From the NCBI GenBank assembly GCA_022650455.1, contig JALCPO010000013.1, positions 1 through 40,125 of the forward strand: 40,125 nt of DNA, read 5' to 3'. Each line of letters starts with the position of its first letter. Within the stretch, counting starts at the first letter, position 1. The notes beneath the pieces were generated by a model. That model had not been told where the DNA came from. It saw only the letters and a program-made list of their open reading frames with translations, and ran no database searches. Position numbers and translations under genes: made by a program. Positions 8,231 through 16,408 of this stretch are shown in pieces. This DNA comes from Oscillospiraceae bacterium (GTDB lineage Bacteria > Bacillota > Clostridia > Oscillospirales > Acutalibacteraceae).

Positions 8231-9522
8231 TTCAGCAGCTTGATGACGTTCTGAATCTCCTGTTTCGTCTGGTCGCCGCTTAAATAGTCGCACGAATAAA
8301 ACATGAATCCGCCGCAGGATTTTTTGCGGCCGTACTGAATCTGGCTTGCAAGAATGGACGAGGAGCTTTTCCATGTTCCGCTGTCCGCATCGGAGCCGGC
8401 TTTATAGGCCGCCAGTCCCAAATACAATTTGATATTTTTGTTCTTCACAATATTTTTCCAGGTATCGGCCGCCGTGTCGAACGGTAAAACCGGGTTCTGA
8501 AAATTATAATAGAGCTGCGGGCAGATATAATCCACATAACCCTGCGCCGAACACCAGGAATAAACGTCCGCGCCCATCTCCATGTCGTTCTGCGCGTTGC
8601 CCTGCGGCGCGATGCCAAAGGGCAGGTCCGCCTTTACGGATTTGATCCCGCGGTACACCTGGGAAATGAGGGCGTTGACATTGGCTCTGCGCCAGTCCGC
8701 CAGCGCCATGGGAGCCCCCGTTTTCTTCGCTCCGGTGCAGTAGGCGTCATAAGCGGACTTGTCGAAGGAAGCGTCCTGCGAAGGATAAAAATAATCGTCA
8801 AACTGAATGCCGTCCACATCGTACTTCTGCGCAATCTCCCGGACGCCGTCCGCCACCAGCTTACGCACTTCGTCATAGGCCGGATTGTAATAGATTCCGC
8901 CGTTGAACGCAACGACATAATTTGCTTTGGCGGGATTGTTCTTGAACTGATTATACGGGTTGTTCTCGGCCAGAGCGGATGGGGTTCCGGATACCTGGAT
9001 CCGCAGGGGATTGACCCACGCGTGTATTTTCAGCCCGGCCCGGTGGCTTGCTTCCACCATGTCTTTCAGCGGGTCGTACCCCGGATTGCTCCCCTGCGTT
9101 CCCCCCACCACGTGGCTCCATGGGAAATAGGACGACTGATAAAGCGCGTCCCCGAACGGGCGCACCTGGACGATCAGGGTATTCATCCCGCACGACTTTG
9201 CGGTGCTGAGGATCATATTGAATTTGGCGAGAAACGCCTTCTCGCTTCGGTCCGTTTCCCGGCTCATGTTCAGGCTCATGTAGGGAACCCACACGGCGCG
9301 CATTTCCTCCGAAGAACGGGTGGAAACAGCCGCGGCACCCGACGAAGCAACTTGGCTTTCCTTCCCCGCCGCCCCGGACGCCGAAGAGGAAAGCGTACTC
9401 GCCATCCCGGTGGAGACGGACGGCTCACGGTTGAAATTGACCGCCATCGTTATGAGAATCACAACGGCCAGAATGCCGAAACACGCCAGGATGATATGCC
9501 GGCTGAATAATCGGATCACCAT
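8227..9522 (-). CDS. Membrane-anchored glycoside-hydrolase-like (GHL10/DUF187) protein
   Basis: A 431-residue protein with one N-terminal membrane anchor (about residues 8-28, IILACFGILAVVILITMAV). A Ser/Ala-rich extracellular linker (about 35-70) and a GHL10 TIM-barrel domain follow. The domain opens with EEMRAVWVPYMSLNM, continues with CGMNTLIVQVRPFGDALYQS and LKIHAWVNPLRI, then has the acidic strand DVDGIQFDDYFYP and later DYICPQLYYNF. GHL10 proteins such as YngK are predicted surface glycosidases; the substrate is unknown, with cell-wall or spore polysaccharide a possibility. The start at ATG 9522 has AAAGGATG upstream. It converges with mtaB (4-bp overlap) and is divergent from the zinc-ribbon gene. 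Confidence 0.88.
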   Translation of the reverse strand: MVIRLFSRHIILACFGILAVVILITMAVNFNREPSVSTGMASTLSSSASGAAGKESQVASSGAAAVSTRSSEEMRAVWVPYMSLNMSRETDRSEKAFLAKFNMILSTAKSCGMNTLIVQVRPFGDALYQSSYFPWSHVVGGTQGSNPGYDPLKDMVEASHRAGLKIHAWVNPLRIQVSGTPSALAENNPYNQFKNNPAKANYVVAFNGGIYYNPAYDEVRKLVADGVREIAQKYDVDGIQFDDYFYPSQDASFDKSAYDAYCTGAKKTGAPMALADWRRANVNALISQVYRGIKSVKADLPFGIAPQGNAQNDMEMGADVYSWCSAQGYVDYICPQLYYNFQNPVLPFDTAADTWKNIVKNKNIKLYLGLAAYKAGSDADSGTWKSSSSILASQIQYGRKKSCGGFMFYSCDYLSGDQTKQEIQNVIKLLN

Positions 9523-9589
9523 CGTTTTTCATCCTTTCGCCGCGGACTTCCGAAAAAGGCTTTTTTCCAAACATTCCAAGAAGGGGGTT

Positions 9590-9961
9590 ATGACCTTGTT
9601 CTTTTTCTTCGCCATCACCAGCGCCACGGAAAAGCTCGGGCTGCGCCGATGCGGGCGGTTTCCCTGCTGCGGAACCGGGAATGTCCCGGTGCTTGTGACA
9701 TGCGTCAGCCGCCGGTTTCTTCTGTTTTTCATCCCGCTTTTCCGCTTCGGGAAGCGGTACTTCGTTTCCTGCCCGAACTGCAGGGCAGTCTATGAAATCC
9801 GGAAGGACGAGGGCCGCCGGATTGAGAGGGACCCTTCCGCGGAAATCGACCCTGAAAAGATATTTCGTATCTCCGGCCCGCCGGTAAGGTTCTGCCCCAA
9901 CTGCGGGACGCGTGTCGACCCCGGCAGCCGATACTGCCCCTCTTGCGGCAGAAAGCTGTAA
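9590..9961 (+). CDS. Zinc-ribbon protein with hydrophobic segment
   Basis: A 123-residue protein that resembles the zinc-ribbon-15 family at the N-terminus: FFFFAITSATEKLG, then a CxxC-like pair, then FLLFFIPLFRFGKRYFVSCPNCRAVYEI. A second zinc ribbon closes the protein (FCPNCGTRVDPGSRYCPSCG). The pairs of CxxC are clear; whether the FFIPLF segment enters the membrane is uncertain. Function is unknown; such proteins are common in Firmicutes and may bind partners at the membrane. I start at ATG 9590, since AAGAAGGGGG lies just before it, although spacing is short. The frame stays open upstream only as a shadow of the GHL10 gene. Six bases separate it from the DUF1294 gene. Confidence 0.78.
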   Translation: MTLFFFFAITSATEKLGLRRCGRFPCCGTGNVPVLVTCVSRRFLLFFIPLFRFGKRYFVSCPNCRAVYEIRKDEGRRIERDPSAEIDPEKIFRISGPPVRFCPNCGTRVDPGSRYCPSCGRKL

Positions 9962-9966
9962 CAGTC

Positions 9967-10245
9967 ATGCCTACTTATATATATGGAGCTTGTTTCCTCT
10001 TTATTATTAATCTTGCCTCTGCGCTTGTCACCGTAAGCGACAAGCGCAGGGCGCGCCGCCACCTGTGGCGCGTCCCGGAACATACGCTGCTGGCCCTGGC
10101 ATTTCTGGGCGGGGCGCCCGCCATGCTTTTCACCATGCTGCTGATCCGCCACAAAACACGGCATTTGAAATTTATGGCCGGCCTTCCGCTGATCATTTTT
10201 CTGCAAATTCTGGCTCTCGCTTTTTTCATTAGGGGCGGGAGATAA
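9967..10245 (+). CDS. DUF1294 family small membrane protein
   Basis: A 92-residue protein with about three membrane segments. Family features are the N-terminal helix, the DKRRARRHLWRVPEHTLL motif, then FLGGAPAMLFTMLLIRHKTRHLKF and a last hydrophobic helix. This matches the DUF1294 pattern (DK..A......R.PE..LL..A..GG..........RHKT). Function is unknown. The ATG at 9967 has only a weak ribosome site, so coupling with the zinc-ribbon gene 5 bp upstream is likely. A strong hairpin follows. Confidence 0.85.
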   Translation: MPTYIYGACFLFIINLASALVTVSDKRRARRHLWRVPEHTLLALAFLGGAPAMLFTMLLIRHKTRHLKFMAGLPLIIFLQILALAFFIRGGR

Positions 10246-10248
10246 AAG

Positions 10249-10284
10249 ACGCCGTATCGGGGAGATACCCGGCACGGCGTTTTT
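10249..10284. terminator. Bidirectional terminator between DUF1294 and yitT-like genes
   Basis: A 7-bp outer stem (ACGCCGT 10249-10255 with ACGGCGT 10274-10280) with further GC pairing inside. On the plus strand it is followed by TTTTT, and on the minus strand by CTTTTAT. It lies between two convergent genes and can serve both. Confidence 0.8.
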
Positions 10285-10302
10285 CCGTATTTGAAAGAAC
10301 AT

Positions 10303-11202
10303 TCAGCGGGCCGGCGGTTTTTCCTCTTCCACCGGCCGGAATCCTTCGCCCGTGATTTCCACGGCTTCCCCGACGATCAGGAAGGCGCCGGGGTCGACGG
10401 AGTGGATGATGTCCTTGACCTTGACGACCTCGTACCGGCGGACCGCGCAGAGAAGCACTTCCCCTTCCCGGCCGGAATAGGCGCCGCGCGACTGGAGCAC
10501 CGTAACGCCGCGGTCCACGCTGCTGAGAATCTTATGGGCAATTTCCCGACTTTGGGACGATACGATAAACAGGACCTTTCCGGTACCGGCATCCGTGCCG
10601 TAAAGGATGGTGTCGATCAGCCGGGAACAGACAAAAATGGTGATGATCGCGTACAGCGCGTTTTCCATGCTCCGGTAGACAAACGCCGACACGATCACGA
10701 CGATCCCGTCGACGCAGAGCATCAGCTTTCCGATGGAAACAAAACGCACGTGACGCCCAAGCAGGCGGGCGACCATATCCGTGCCGCCCGTGGTCGCGTT
10801 GCGCATGAAGACCATCCCCAGCGCAATTCCCTGAAGAACTCCCCCGAAGATGGAAGCGAGGATCGGGTTCCCCTGGTACGGCTGAACCACGAGGGCAAGA
10901 AGGTCGATGGTGACGGAAGAGAGCACGGTGGCGACCAGGCTTTTCGCCACCTCTTTATAACCGATCTCCACAAACGCCCACAGGAAAATCGGGACATTCA
11001 GCAGCAGGCTCAGGGTACCGATGGGCCACCCCGTCAGATAGTTGATCATGGTGCTGACACCGGAAATGCCCCCCGGGGCGATATGGTTCGGCGCGGTAAA
11101 CATGGTGATGGACAGGGCGAGCAGGACGCTGCCCGCCGTATATGCCGCAATATCTTTGATAAGATCGGATGTTTTTTCTTTTGCCGTTTGTACGGGCGAC
11201 AT
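10303..11202 (-). CDS. YitT family membrane protein (DUF161 + DUF2179)
   Basis: A 299-residue protein. The first ~200 residues hold about five to six membrane segments with the YitT hallmarks MFTAPNHIAPGGISGVSTMINYLTG and MRNATTGGTDMVARLL. The last ~80 residues are the soluble DUF2179 domain (GKVLFIVSSQSREIAHKIL...DRGVTVLQSRGAYSGREGEVLLCAVRRYE). Function is not established; a transport or sensing role has been proposed for the family. The start at ATG 11202 is 20 bp after mrnC, with GGCGGGG upstream. It is probably the last gene of obg-mrnC-yitT. Confidence 0.92.
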   Translation of the reverse strand: MSPVQTAKEKTSDLIKDIAAYTAGSVLLALSITMFTAPNHIAPGGISGVSTMINYLTGWPIGTLSLLLNVPIFLWAFVEIGYKEVAKSLVATVLSSVTIDLLALVVQPYQGNPILASIFGGVLQGIALGMVFMRNATTGGTDMVARLLGRHVRFVSIGKLMLCVDGIVVIVSAFVYRSMENALYAIITIFVCSRLIDTILYGTDAGTGKVLFIVSSQSREIAHKILSSVDRGVTVLQSRGAYSGREGEVLLCAVRRYEVVKVKDIIHSVDPGAFLIVGEAVEITGEGFRPVEEEKPPAR

Positions 11203-11222
11203 GTTTTCCCCGCCTTTCCTTT

Positions 11223-11621
11223 CTATGTGTCAGGGCCGATCATCATGCGGAACAATTCCCGCATGCGTTCCGTGCGTCCGCATAAGTACAGGTATCCGAA
11301 CAAGGCTTCCACCGCCGTAGCCAGATGGTAATCGGACGGATCGGCGTTTTTGGGCACATGCCCCGGGTGCGCGTTTTTACCGCGCCGGAAAACGGCGGCT
11401 TCCTCGTCCGTCAGAACCGGCAGCAGAAACCCGGAAGCTTTTGCCTGCGCGCCGCAGCACACATTCTGAACCGCCAGCCGGTGAAGCTCCGAGACCGGGC
11501 GGCTGCCCTGGCGGACCAGCCGTTCGCGCGCAAACACTTCAAACACCGCGTCGCCGATAAAAGCGAGCGTCAGAGGGCTGAGCTGGCGGGGGTCGCAGTC
11601 CGCATTATAGAGGCGTTCCAT
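11223..11621 (-). CDS. mrnC: Mini-ribonuclease III
   Basis: A 132-residue protein made of a single RNase III catalytic domain without a double-stranded-RNA-binding domain, the form that matures 23S rRNA in Firmicutes. Features are LSPLTLAFIGDAVFEVFARE (with the catalytic Asp), RGKNAHPGHVPKNADPSDYHLATAVEALFGYLYL (Glu and Asp ligands), and the usual length of about 130. GGGGGTG lies 5 nt before the ATG. It is 12 bp downstream of obg. Confidence 0.94.
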   Translation of the reverse strand: MERLYNADCDPRQLSPLTLAFIGDAVFEVFARERLVRQGSRPVSELHRLAVQNVCCGAQAKASGFLLPVLTDEEAAVFRRGKNAHPGHVPKNADPSDYHLATAVEALFGYLYLCGRTERMRELFRMMIGPDT

Positions 11622-11633
11622 CTTTTCACCCCC

Positions 11634-12905
11634 TTATTCCATAAAATCGAATTCCAGCCCGTAGATCCGGACGGTACTGCCTTCCCGGATGCCCGCGTCG
11701 CGCAGCGCGCCGATCACGCCTGTTTTTTCCAGGACGTTCTCGAAATAGCGCCGGGAATCCTCGTCGCCGAAATTAATGGAGCGCATGGTGCGCTCGAGCC
11801 ATTCGCCTTCGACGGTGTAAACGCCGTTTTCATTCCGGATAGTGACCTCGTTCTTTTCCGGTTCTTCCGCGGACTTTTCCGGTGCCGGTTCCGGCCGGTA
11901 GCGTTTGATCGGAGGGAGCTTGCTGAGAAGTTCGCCGATGCGGTTGAGCAGGGGATCGACCTGGTAGCGAATCGCGGCCATAATCGGAAAGAACTCAAAG
12001 CCCTGCCCTTCCACATATTTTCGGAAATCAGCGATCTGCTTGTCGGAAGCGAGGTCGCATTTGTTCCCGGCAACAAGCATGGGGCGTTCGGAAAGTTCCG
12101 GATTGAATTTTTTCAGCTCGGAATTGATGATGCGGAAATCGCTCTTCGGGTCGCGGCCTTCGCTGCCGGAAACATCCACAAGATGTACCAGAAGGCGGCA
12201 CCGCTCCACATGGCGCAGAAACTGGTGGCCGAGCCCCGCCCCCTCGTTCGCGCCTTCGATCAAGCCCGGAATATCCGCCATGACGAAGGAACGGTCCGGC
12301 GCAAAGCGGACGACGCCCAGAATCGGCGTCAGGGTCGTAAAGTGATAATCCGCAATCTCCGGCTTTGCCTCGCTCACAACGGAAACGAGCGTGGATTTTC
12401 CGACATTCGGGTAACCGACCACTCCGACATCGGCAAGAAGTTTCAATTCCAACCGAAGCTCCAAGCTCTCCCCTTCCGCGCCCGGCTTCGCAAAGCGGGG
12501 GGTCTGCCTTGTGGATGTGGCAAAATGCGCGTTTCCCCAGCCGCCGCGGCCGCCTTTCGCAACGACCTGGGGCTCGTCCGACGAAAGGTCGGCAACCAGC
12601 CTTCCCGTTGCCGTGTCCTTCAGCAGAGTGCCGCGCGGAACGCGGATGACGAGATCCTCGCCGCTTTTTCCGTTGCACTTCTTTCCCCTGCCGTTTTCGC
12701 CCGGGCGGGCCGCAAATTTGCGCCGGTAACGGAAATCGGAAAGCGTGGAGAGGTTGTCGTCAACCTGGAAGATGACGTTTCCGCCGCGGCCGCCGTCCCC
12801 GCCGTCCGGACCGCCGGACGCGACATATTTTTCGCGGTGGAACGCGACCGCGCCGTCGCCGCCTTTTCCCGCGATGATTCTGATTTTGGCGCTGTCAATA
12901 AACAT
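11634..12905 (-). CDS. obgE: GTPase Obg/CgtA
   Basis: A 423-residue GTPase involved in large-subunit ribosome assembly and stress/sporulation control. The Obg fold (about 1-158) is glycine-rich (AGKGGDGAVAFHREKYV, GGPDGGDGGRGG). The G domain has Walker A GYPNVGKST, the G3 segment MADIPGLIEGA, and GNKCDL. The C-terminal OCT domain (about 345-423) ends IRIYG-like as VRIYGLEFDF. I start at ATG 12905 (MFIDSAKIRI) with AAGGAGC upstream; an in-frame ATG at 12953 would add 16 non-family residues. There is no clear promoter in the 80 bp after the rpmA terminator, so partial read-through may supply it. Confidence 0.96.
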   Translation of the reverse strand: MFIDSAKIRIIAGKGGDGAVAFHREKYVASGGPDGGDGGRGGNVIFQVDDNLSTLSDFRYRRKFAARPGENGRGKKCNGKSGEDLVIRVPRGTLLKDTATGRLVADLSSDEPQVVAKGGRGGWGNAHFATSTRQTPRFAKPGAEGESLELRLELKLLADVGVVGYPNVGKSTLVSVVSEAKPEIADYHFTTLTPILGVVRFAPDRSFVMADIPGLIEGANEGAGLGHQFLRHVERCRLLVHLVDVSGSEGRDPKSDFRIINSELKKFNPELSERPMLVAGNKCDLASDKQIADFRKYVEGQGFEFFPIMAAIRYQVDPLLNRIGELLSKLPPIKRYRPEPAPEKSAEEPEKNEVTIRNENGVYTVEGEWLERTMRSINFGDEDSRRYFENVLEKTGVIGALRDAGIREGSTVRIYGLEFDFME

Positions 12906-12958
12906 TTCCGTGCTCCTTCCGAGGCTGGCAGACCTCACGGGTCCCATTGGCATTGCGC

Positions 12959-12983
12959 TTCCGCACCTTTATTCTTTGCGGAA
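12959..12983 (-). other. Hairpin in the obg leader region
   Basis: A 7-bp inverted repeat (TTCCGCA 12959-12965 with TGCGGAA 12977-12983) just after the rpmA terminator on the minus strand, with no T-run. It may help terminate or protect a 3' or 5' end. Function is unknown. Confidence 0.35.
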
Positions 12984-12988
12984 AAGCG

Positions 12989-13016
12989 AAAAAAATCCCG
13001 GGCGAAAACCCGGGAT
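12989..13016 (-). terminator. Terminator of the rplU-prp-rpmA operon
   Basis: An 8-bp stem (ATCCCGGG with CCCGGGAT, 12995-13016), loop CGAAAA, followed on the minus strand by a T-run of about six or seven. It is a textbook intrinsic terminator 28 bp after the rpmA stop. Confidence 0.9.
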
Positions 13017-13043
13017 AGATCATTTCGTCGGTCTCCGGTGAAA

Positions 13044-13325
13044 TTACGGTTCGGCGTATACGCTGACCTTTTTGCGGTCTTTGCCGAGACGCTCAAACTT
13101 TACCTTGCCGTCGATCGTGGCAAACAGGGAATCGTCGGAACCTCTGCCGACATTCTCGCCCGGATGGATGTGCGTTCCCCGCTGCTTGACAAGAATGTTG
13201 CCCGCAAGGACAAACTGGCCGTCCGCGCGCTTCACGCCGAGGCGCTTGGACTCGGAATCCCGCCCGTTCTTGGTGGAACCCATTCCCTTTTTATGAGCAA
13301 AAAGCTGAATATCAATCTTCAGCAT
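13044..13325 (-). CDS. rpmA: Ribosomal protein bL27 with cleavable N-terminal extension
   Basis: A 93-residue bL27 of the large ribosomal subunit, located near the peptidyl transferase centre. The core [23 protein letters not shown]...[19 protein letters not shown] is unmistakable. It starts with the Firmicute extension MLKIDIQLF, which Prp removes so that the mature protein begins AHKKG. The ATG has GGAGGTG 7 nt upstream. It is last in rplU-prp-rpmA. Confidence 0.97.
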   Translation of the reverse strand: MLKIDIQLFAHKKGMGSTKNGRDSESKRLGVKRADGQFVLAGNILVKQRGTHIHPGENVGRGSDDSLFATIDGKVKFERLGKDRKKVSVYAEP

Positions 13326-13329
13326 GACT

Positions 13330-13647
13330 TTACACCTCCGTATCGGTTACTGTAATATTTTGGGGATACTGTTCTTTCAGCGCTGTCATATGAAGGCGGA
13401 ACCCCCGGAGCAAAACGTCGCACGAAGCGGCGTCCTCCGCTCTGATTTTCAGAAGCATCCCGCCGTCTTCCGTCCGAACATCCGCCGGGACACCGAGAAC
13501 GTCCGTAATGGTGTTAGCCGTCAGATACGCCGCGGAAGAAACCGCCGCGCAGACAATGTCCGTTCCCGCTTCGGAAGCACCGGAATGCCCGCTGATGCGG
13601 AAACCGGACGGACGGCCGGCCTTCCTGAAAAATTCCGCACGAATCAT
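13330..13647 (-). CDS. prp: Ribosomal-processing cysteine protease Prp
   Basis: A 105-residue protease that cleaves the N-terminal extension of bL27. Catalytic residues are visible: His in [13 protein letters not shown] and Cys in [18 protein letters not shown]. Its place between rplU and rpmA is the standard Firmicute order. ATG 13647 is 2 bp after the rplU stop without a good ribosome site, so translation is probably coupled to rplU. Confidence 0.94.
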   Translation of the reverse strand: MIRAEFFRKAGRPSGFRISGHSGASEAGTDIVCAAVSSAAYLTANTITDVLGVPADVRTEDGGMLLKIRAEDAASCDVLLRGFRLHMTALKEQYPQNITVTDTEV

Positions 13648-13649
13648 AA

Positions 13650-13958
13650 TCAGGCGTTGATCGATTCGATCTGAACCTTGGTATACGGCTGCCTGTGCCC
13701 CATCTTGCGCTTTTCGTTCTTTTTGGCCTTATAGGTCAAAACCGTGATTTTCGGGGATTTTCCGTTTTTCAGGACTTTGCCCGTTACGGTGGCACCGGTC
13801 ACATAAGGCGCCCCGACTTTCAGCCCGTCGTCCGCGTTCAGGGCGAGAACTTTGAACTCAACGGTGGTGTCCTTGTCCGCCGGAAGCTTTTCGACAAAGA
13901 TGACGTCGTCTTTCTGCACCTTGTACTGCTTGCCGCCGGTCTCAATTACTGCAAACAT
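13650..13958 (-). CDS. rplU: Ribosomal protein bL21
   Basis: A 102-residue bL21 with [15 protein letters not shown] at the N-terminus, GAPYV.GA.V...V...GK, and the C-terminal block [22 protein letters not shown] start at ATG 13958, where the family begins; the open frame further upstream lies in the leader RNA. First gene of rplU-prp-rpmA. Confidence 0.97.
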   Translation of the reverse strand: MFAVIETGGKQYKVQKDDVIFVEKLPADKDTTVEFKVLALNADDGLKVGAPYVTGATVTGKVLKNGKSPKITVLTYKAKKNEKRKMGHRQPYTKVQIESINA

Positions 13959-14035
13959 GAAATGAAGGCCCTGCCTTTTCTGAAATCTCGCTATTGCCGG
14001 GCGGGTTTGACCACTTGCTGCCCGCAATAAGCGGC
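13959..14035 (-). ncRNA. Leader RNA of rplU (candidate L21 leader)
   Basis: The region between the promoter and rplU is about 77 nt. It contains an inverted repeat (ATTGCGGGC 14028-14020 with GCCCGGCAAT 14002-13993 on the minus strand, one bulge). Firmicute rplU genes commonly carry a structured L21 leader that may bind L21 for feedback control. Assignment is by position and hairpin, not by covariance. Confidence 0.5.
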
Positions 14036-14041
14036 TTGATT

Positions 14042-14070
14042 ATCCTATCATATTCCGTCAATTTTGTCAA
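14042..14070 (-). promoter_or_regulatory. Promoter of rplU-prp-rpmA (extended -10)
   Basis: The minus strand has a perfect TTGACA (14070-14065), a 17-nt spacer ending in TGA, and TAGGAT (14047-14042). It lies just after the ispA stop; no terminator is seen between ispA and this promoter. Confidence 0.8.
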
Positions 14071-14090
14071 TGGGATGATGATTCGCATTT

Positions 14091-14978
14091 CTAATAATTT
14101 CGGGACGCGAGTTTCCGCGCAAAGCCTTTCAGGTATGCGGCATCGTCCCCGAACGGTTCGAGAGCCGCAGCCGCCGTTTCGGTCAGTTTCTCCACCGCGC
14201 GCTTTGCGTTTTCCAAGCCGAGAAGCGAGACATAGGTGCTCTTGGCGTTGTCCTTGTCGCTTCCCACCGGTTTCCCGAGCGCCCCGGCGTCCCCTTCCAC
14301 GTCGAGAATATCGTCTACGATCTGGAATGCAAAGCCGATCGCCGCCGCGTATTCGTCCGCGGCGCGGATCTGCCCCGAGTCCGCACCGGCGAGGGCACAC
14401 CCCATTTTCGCCGCGGCGCGGATCAGCGCTCCCGTTTTGCATTCGTCCATTTTCTGAAGCGTTTCCTCGGAAACCTTTTTTCCCTCGCTCATCAGGTCGA
14501 TCGCCTGTCCCCCGGCCATACCGTAAGCCCCGGCGGCTTTTGCGAGGATTCCCGCCGCATCGGCCGCGCGTTCCGCTCCCACGCCTTTCACGCTTTCGGG
14601 CGACAGCATGGTTTCAAACGCCATGGTCAGGAGCGCGTCCCCCGCAAGAAGCGCCTGCGCCTCGCCGAAAACCACATGGTTGGACGGCTTGCCGCGCCGG
14701 AGCCCGTCGTCGTCCATGCAGGGCAGGTCGTCGTGGATCAGGGAATAGGTGTGGATCATCTCAACGGCGCAGGCAAACGGCAGCGCGGCTTCTTGGTCGC
14801 CGCCGCACAGGCCGCAGAATTCCAGGACCAGCACCGGGCGGATGCGTTTTCCTCCCGCCAGAAGACTGTAGCGCATGGCCCGAAACAGCCCGGACTGCAT
14901 CAGGGATACTTCGGGCACATATTTGCGAAGCGCGTCTTCCACTGACTGGAGATAGCCGCTCCGGTCAATTCTTCCCAT
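14091..14978 (-). CDS. ispA: Polyprenyl (farnesyl) diphosphate synthase
   Basis: A 295-residue trans-prenyltransferase that makes farnesyl diphosphate (substrate of UppS) from isopentenyl and dimethylallyl diphosphates. It has GGKRIRPVL, the first aspartate motif LIHDDLPCMDDD..RRGKPSNH, KTGALI, and the second aspartate motif FQIVDDILDVEGD. The short chain-length determinant and place next to xseB agree with IspA. I start at ATG 14978 (MGRIDRSGYL), with GAGGAGGAAACCG before it. The gene overlaps xseB by 14 bp. Confidence 0.93.
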   Translation of the reverse strand: MGRIDRSGYLQSVEDALRKYVPEVSLMQSGLFRAMRYSLLAGGKRIRPVLVLEFCGLCGGDQEAALPFACAVEMIHTYSLIHDDLPCMDDDGLRRGKPSNHVVFGEAQALLAGDALLTMAFETMLSPESVKGVGAERAADAAGILAKAAGAYGMAGGQAIDLMSEGKKVSEETLQKMDECKTGALIRAAAKMGCALAGADSGQIRAADEYAAAIGFAFQIVDDILDVEGDAGALGKPVGSDKDNAKSTYVSLLGLENAKRAVEKLTETAAAALEPFGDDAAYLKGFARKLASRNY

Positions 14979-15180
14979 CGGTTTCCTCCTCTTCCGGCTC
15001 GGAAAGCTTCTTGATTTTCTGCTCCGCCGCCGAAAGCTTCCGGTAGCAGAAGGAAGCGAGCGCGGAGCCCTCTTCAAACAGCTTGAGCGAATGGTCCAGA
15101 GTCTCGTCGCCGCGCTCCAGCTTTTCCACGATTTCGTTCAGGCGCGCCAGGGCGGCTTCAAACGTCATTTTTTGATTCAT
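14965..15180 (-). CDS. xseB: Exodeoxyribonuclease VII small subunit
   Basis: A protein of about 71 residues with the XseB pattern TFEAALARLNEIVEKLERGDETLDHSLKLFEEGSALASFCYRKLSAAEQKI: two antiparallel helices that bind the C-terminal part of XseA. The start is uncertain. ATG 15180 is taken; ATG 15168 and GTG at 15186 or 15192 are alternatives, and all overlap the end of xseA (stop at 15158). The 3' end overlaps ispA by 14 bp. Confidence 0.92.
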   Translation of the reverse strand: MNQKMTFEAALARLNEIVEKLERGDETLDHSLKLFEEGSALASFCYRKLSAAEQKIKKLSEPEEEETDGKN

Positions 15181-16408
15181 AAGCACCAGCACCCGCTTCC
15201 GATTTTTTGTCGTTTACTGTGCAGGCCAGCGATCCGTCCGCCATGCGCACACAGATTTTATCATGGATACGAACCTCTTGGGCTTTGGAAACCGTTTCTC
15301 CCGTTTCGCGGAAAACGGCCGCATAGCCGCGCGAAAGAACGGCCAGAGGGCTTAAAGCGTTCAGCCTGCCGCTTGCATTCGCAAGCTGTTCCCGGGCACG
15401 GTCCGTTTTCCCGCGCACGGAGGCGGTCAGGTTTTCCAAAAGCCGGTCGACCTGAACCCGGCGAAGCTCCACCGGTTCCAGGGGGTTCCTCAGGGCGCGG
15501 CTTTCCGCCAGCGGTGCCAGCAGGCCGCGGGCTTCGGCCAGTTTCGCCGACATCGCGTTTTGCAGGCGGTACCGCTGCGCCCGGATCCCGCCGAGAAGCT
15601 CGGTCTGATCCGGAACGGTGAGCTCCGCGGCGGCGGAGGGCGTCGGCGCGCGGAGATCGGCGACGAAATCGCAGATGGTGAAATCCGTTTCGTGCCCCAC
15701 GGCGGAAACCACCGGAATGGATGAATCCGCCACTGCCCGGGCGACTCCCTCTTCGTTGAACGGCCAAAGGTCTTCCAGCGAGCCTCCCCCGCGCCCCAGA
15801 ATGATGACGTCGGCGCATTTCAGGCGGTTGATGCGGTGCAGGGCGTTTGCGATCTGCGGCGCGGCCAGCTCGCCCTGCACCTGCACGGGGCAGAAAACGA
15901 CCTGCGCGAGCGGATACCTTCGTTCCAGGATCGTCAGGATGTCATGCACGGCGGCCCCGGTCGGGGATGTGACGACCCCGATGCTCCCGGGAAATTTCGG
16001 CAGGGGCTTCTTGCGGCCGGCGTCGAAAAGCCCTTCTTTTTGCAGCTTGGCCTTCAACTGCTCGAACGCGAGGTTCAGCGCGCCAAGCCCTTCCGGCTGC
16101 AAATCTTCCACATAAAGCTGATACTGGCCGGAAACCTCATAAACGCCCACTCGGCCGCGGGCGAGCACCTTCATGCCGTCCGCGGGGCGAAAGCGGAGCC
16201 GCGCGGCGTTCCGGGCGAACATGACGGCGCGGACGACGCAACGCTCATCCTTTAAAGAAAAGTACAGATGGCCGGAACGGTAATGATCCGTGAAATTGGA
16301 AATTTCCCCGGTGATAAAAACGTGGGACAGGTTTTCGTCGCTTTCAAACTGCGACTTAAGGTAGGTATTCAGTTGTGTGACCGTGAGGACGACCGGTTCC
16401 CGCATCAT
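15158..16408 (-). CDS. xseA: Exodeoxyribonuclease VII large subunit
   Basis: A 416-residue nuclease subunit. The N-terminal OB-fold (about 1-100; LTVTQLNTYLKSQFESD, VFITGEISNF...GHLYFSLKD) binds DNA. The catalytic domain has IGVVTSPTGAAVHDIL, IILGRGGGSLEDLWPFNEE and VSAVGHETDFTICDFVADLRAPTPSAAAEL. A helical C-terminal part carries the SRGYAAVF end motif. The start ATG 16408 overlaps the stop of the TsaD-like gene as ATGA and has GAAGGAG 7 nt upstream. It works with XseB in single-strand DNA degradation and repair. Confidence 0.95.
   Translation of the reverse strand: MMREPVVLTVTQLNTYLKSQFESDENLSHVFITGEISNFTDHYRSGHLYFSLKDERCVVRAVMFARNAARLRFRPADGMKVLARGRVGVYEVSGQYQLYVEDLQPEGLGALNLAFEQLKAKLQKEGLFDAGRKKPLPKFPGSIGVVTSPTGAAVHDILTILERRYPLAQVVFCPVQVQGELAAPQIANALHRINRLKCADVIILGRGGGSLEDLWPFNEEGVARAVADSSIPVVSAVGHETDFTICDFVADLRAPTPSAAAELTVPDQTELLGGIRAQRYRLQNAMSAKLAEARGLLAPLAESRALRNPLEPVELRRVQVDRLLENLTASVRGKTDRAREQLANASGRLNALSPLAVLSRGYAAVFRETGETVSKAQEVRIHDKICVRMADGSLACTVNDKKSEAGAGAYESKNDV

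Noticed and set aside
9470..9522. Lipoprotein signal in the GHL10 protein (ILAC at residues 11-14)
   Set aside because: The hydrophobic stretch continues well past the Cys, which fits a membrane anchor rather than a lipobox.
11325..13355. A 676-codon open frame on the plus strand opposite obg, mrnC and rpmA
   Set aside because: It spans several well-identified minus-strand genes and the rpmA terminator, has no ribosome site and no recognisable domain.
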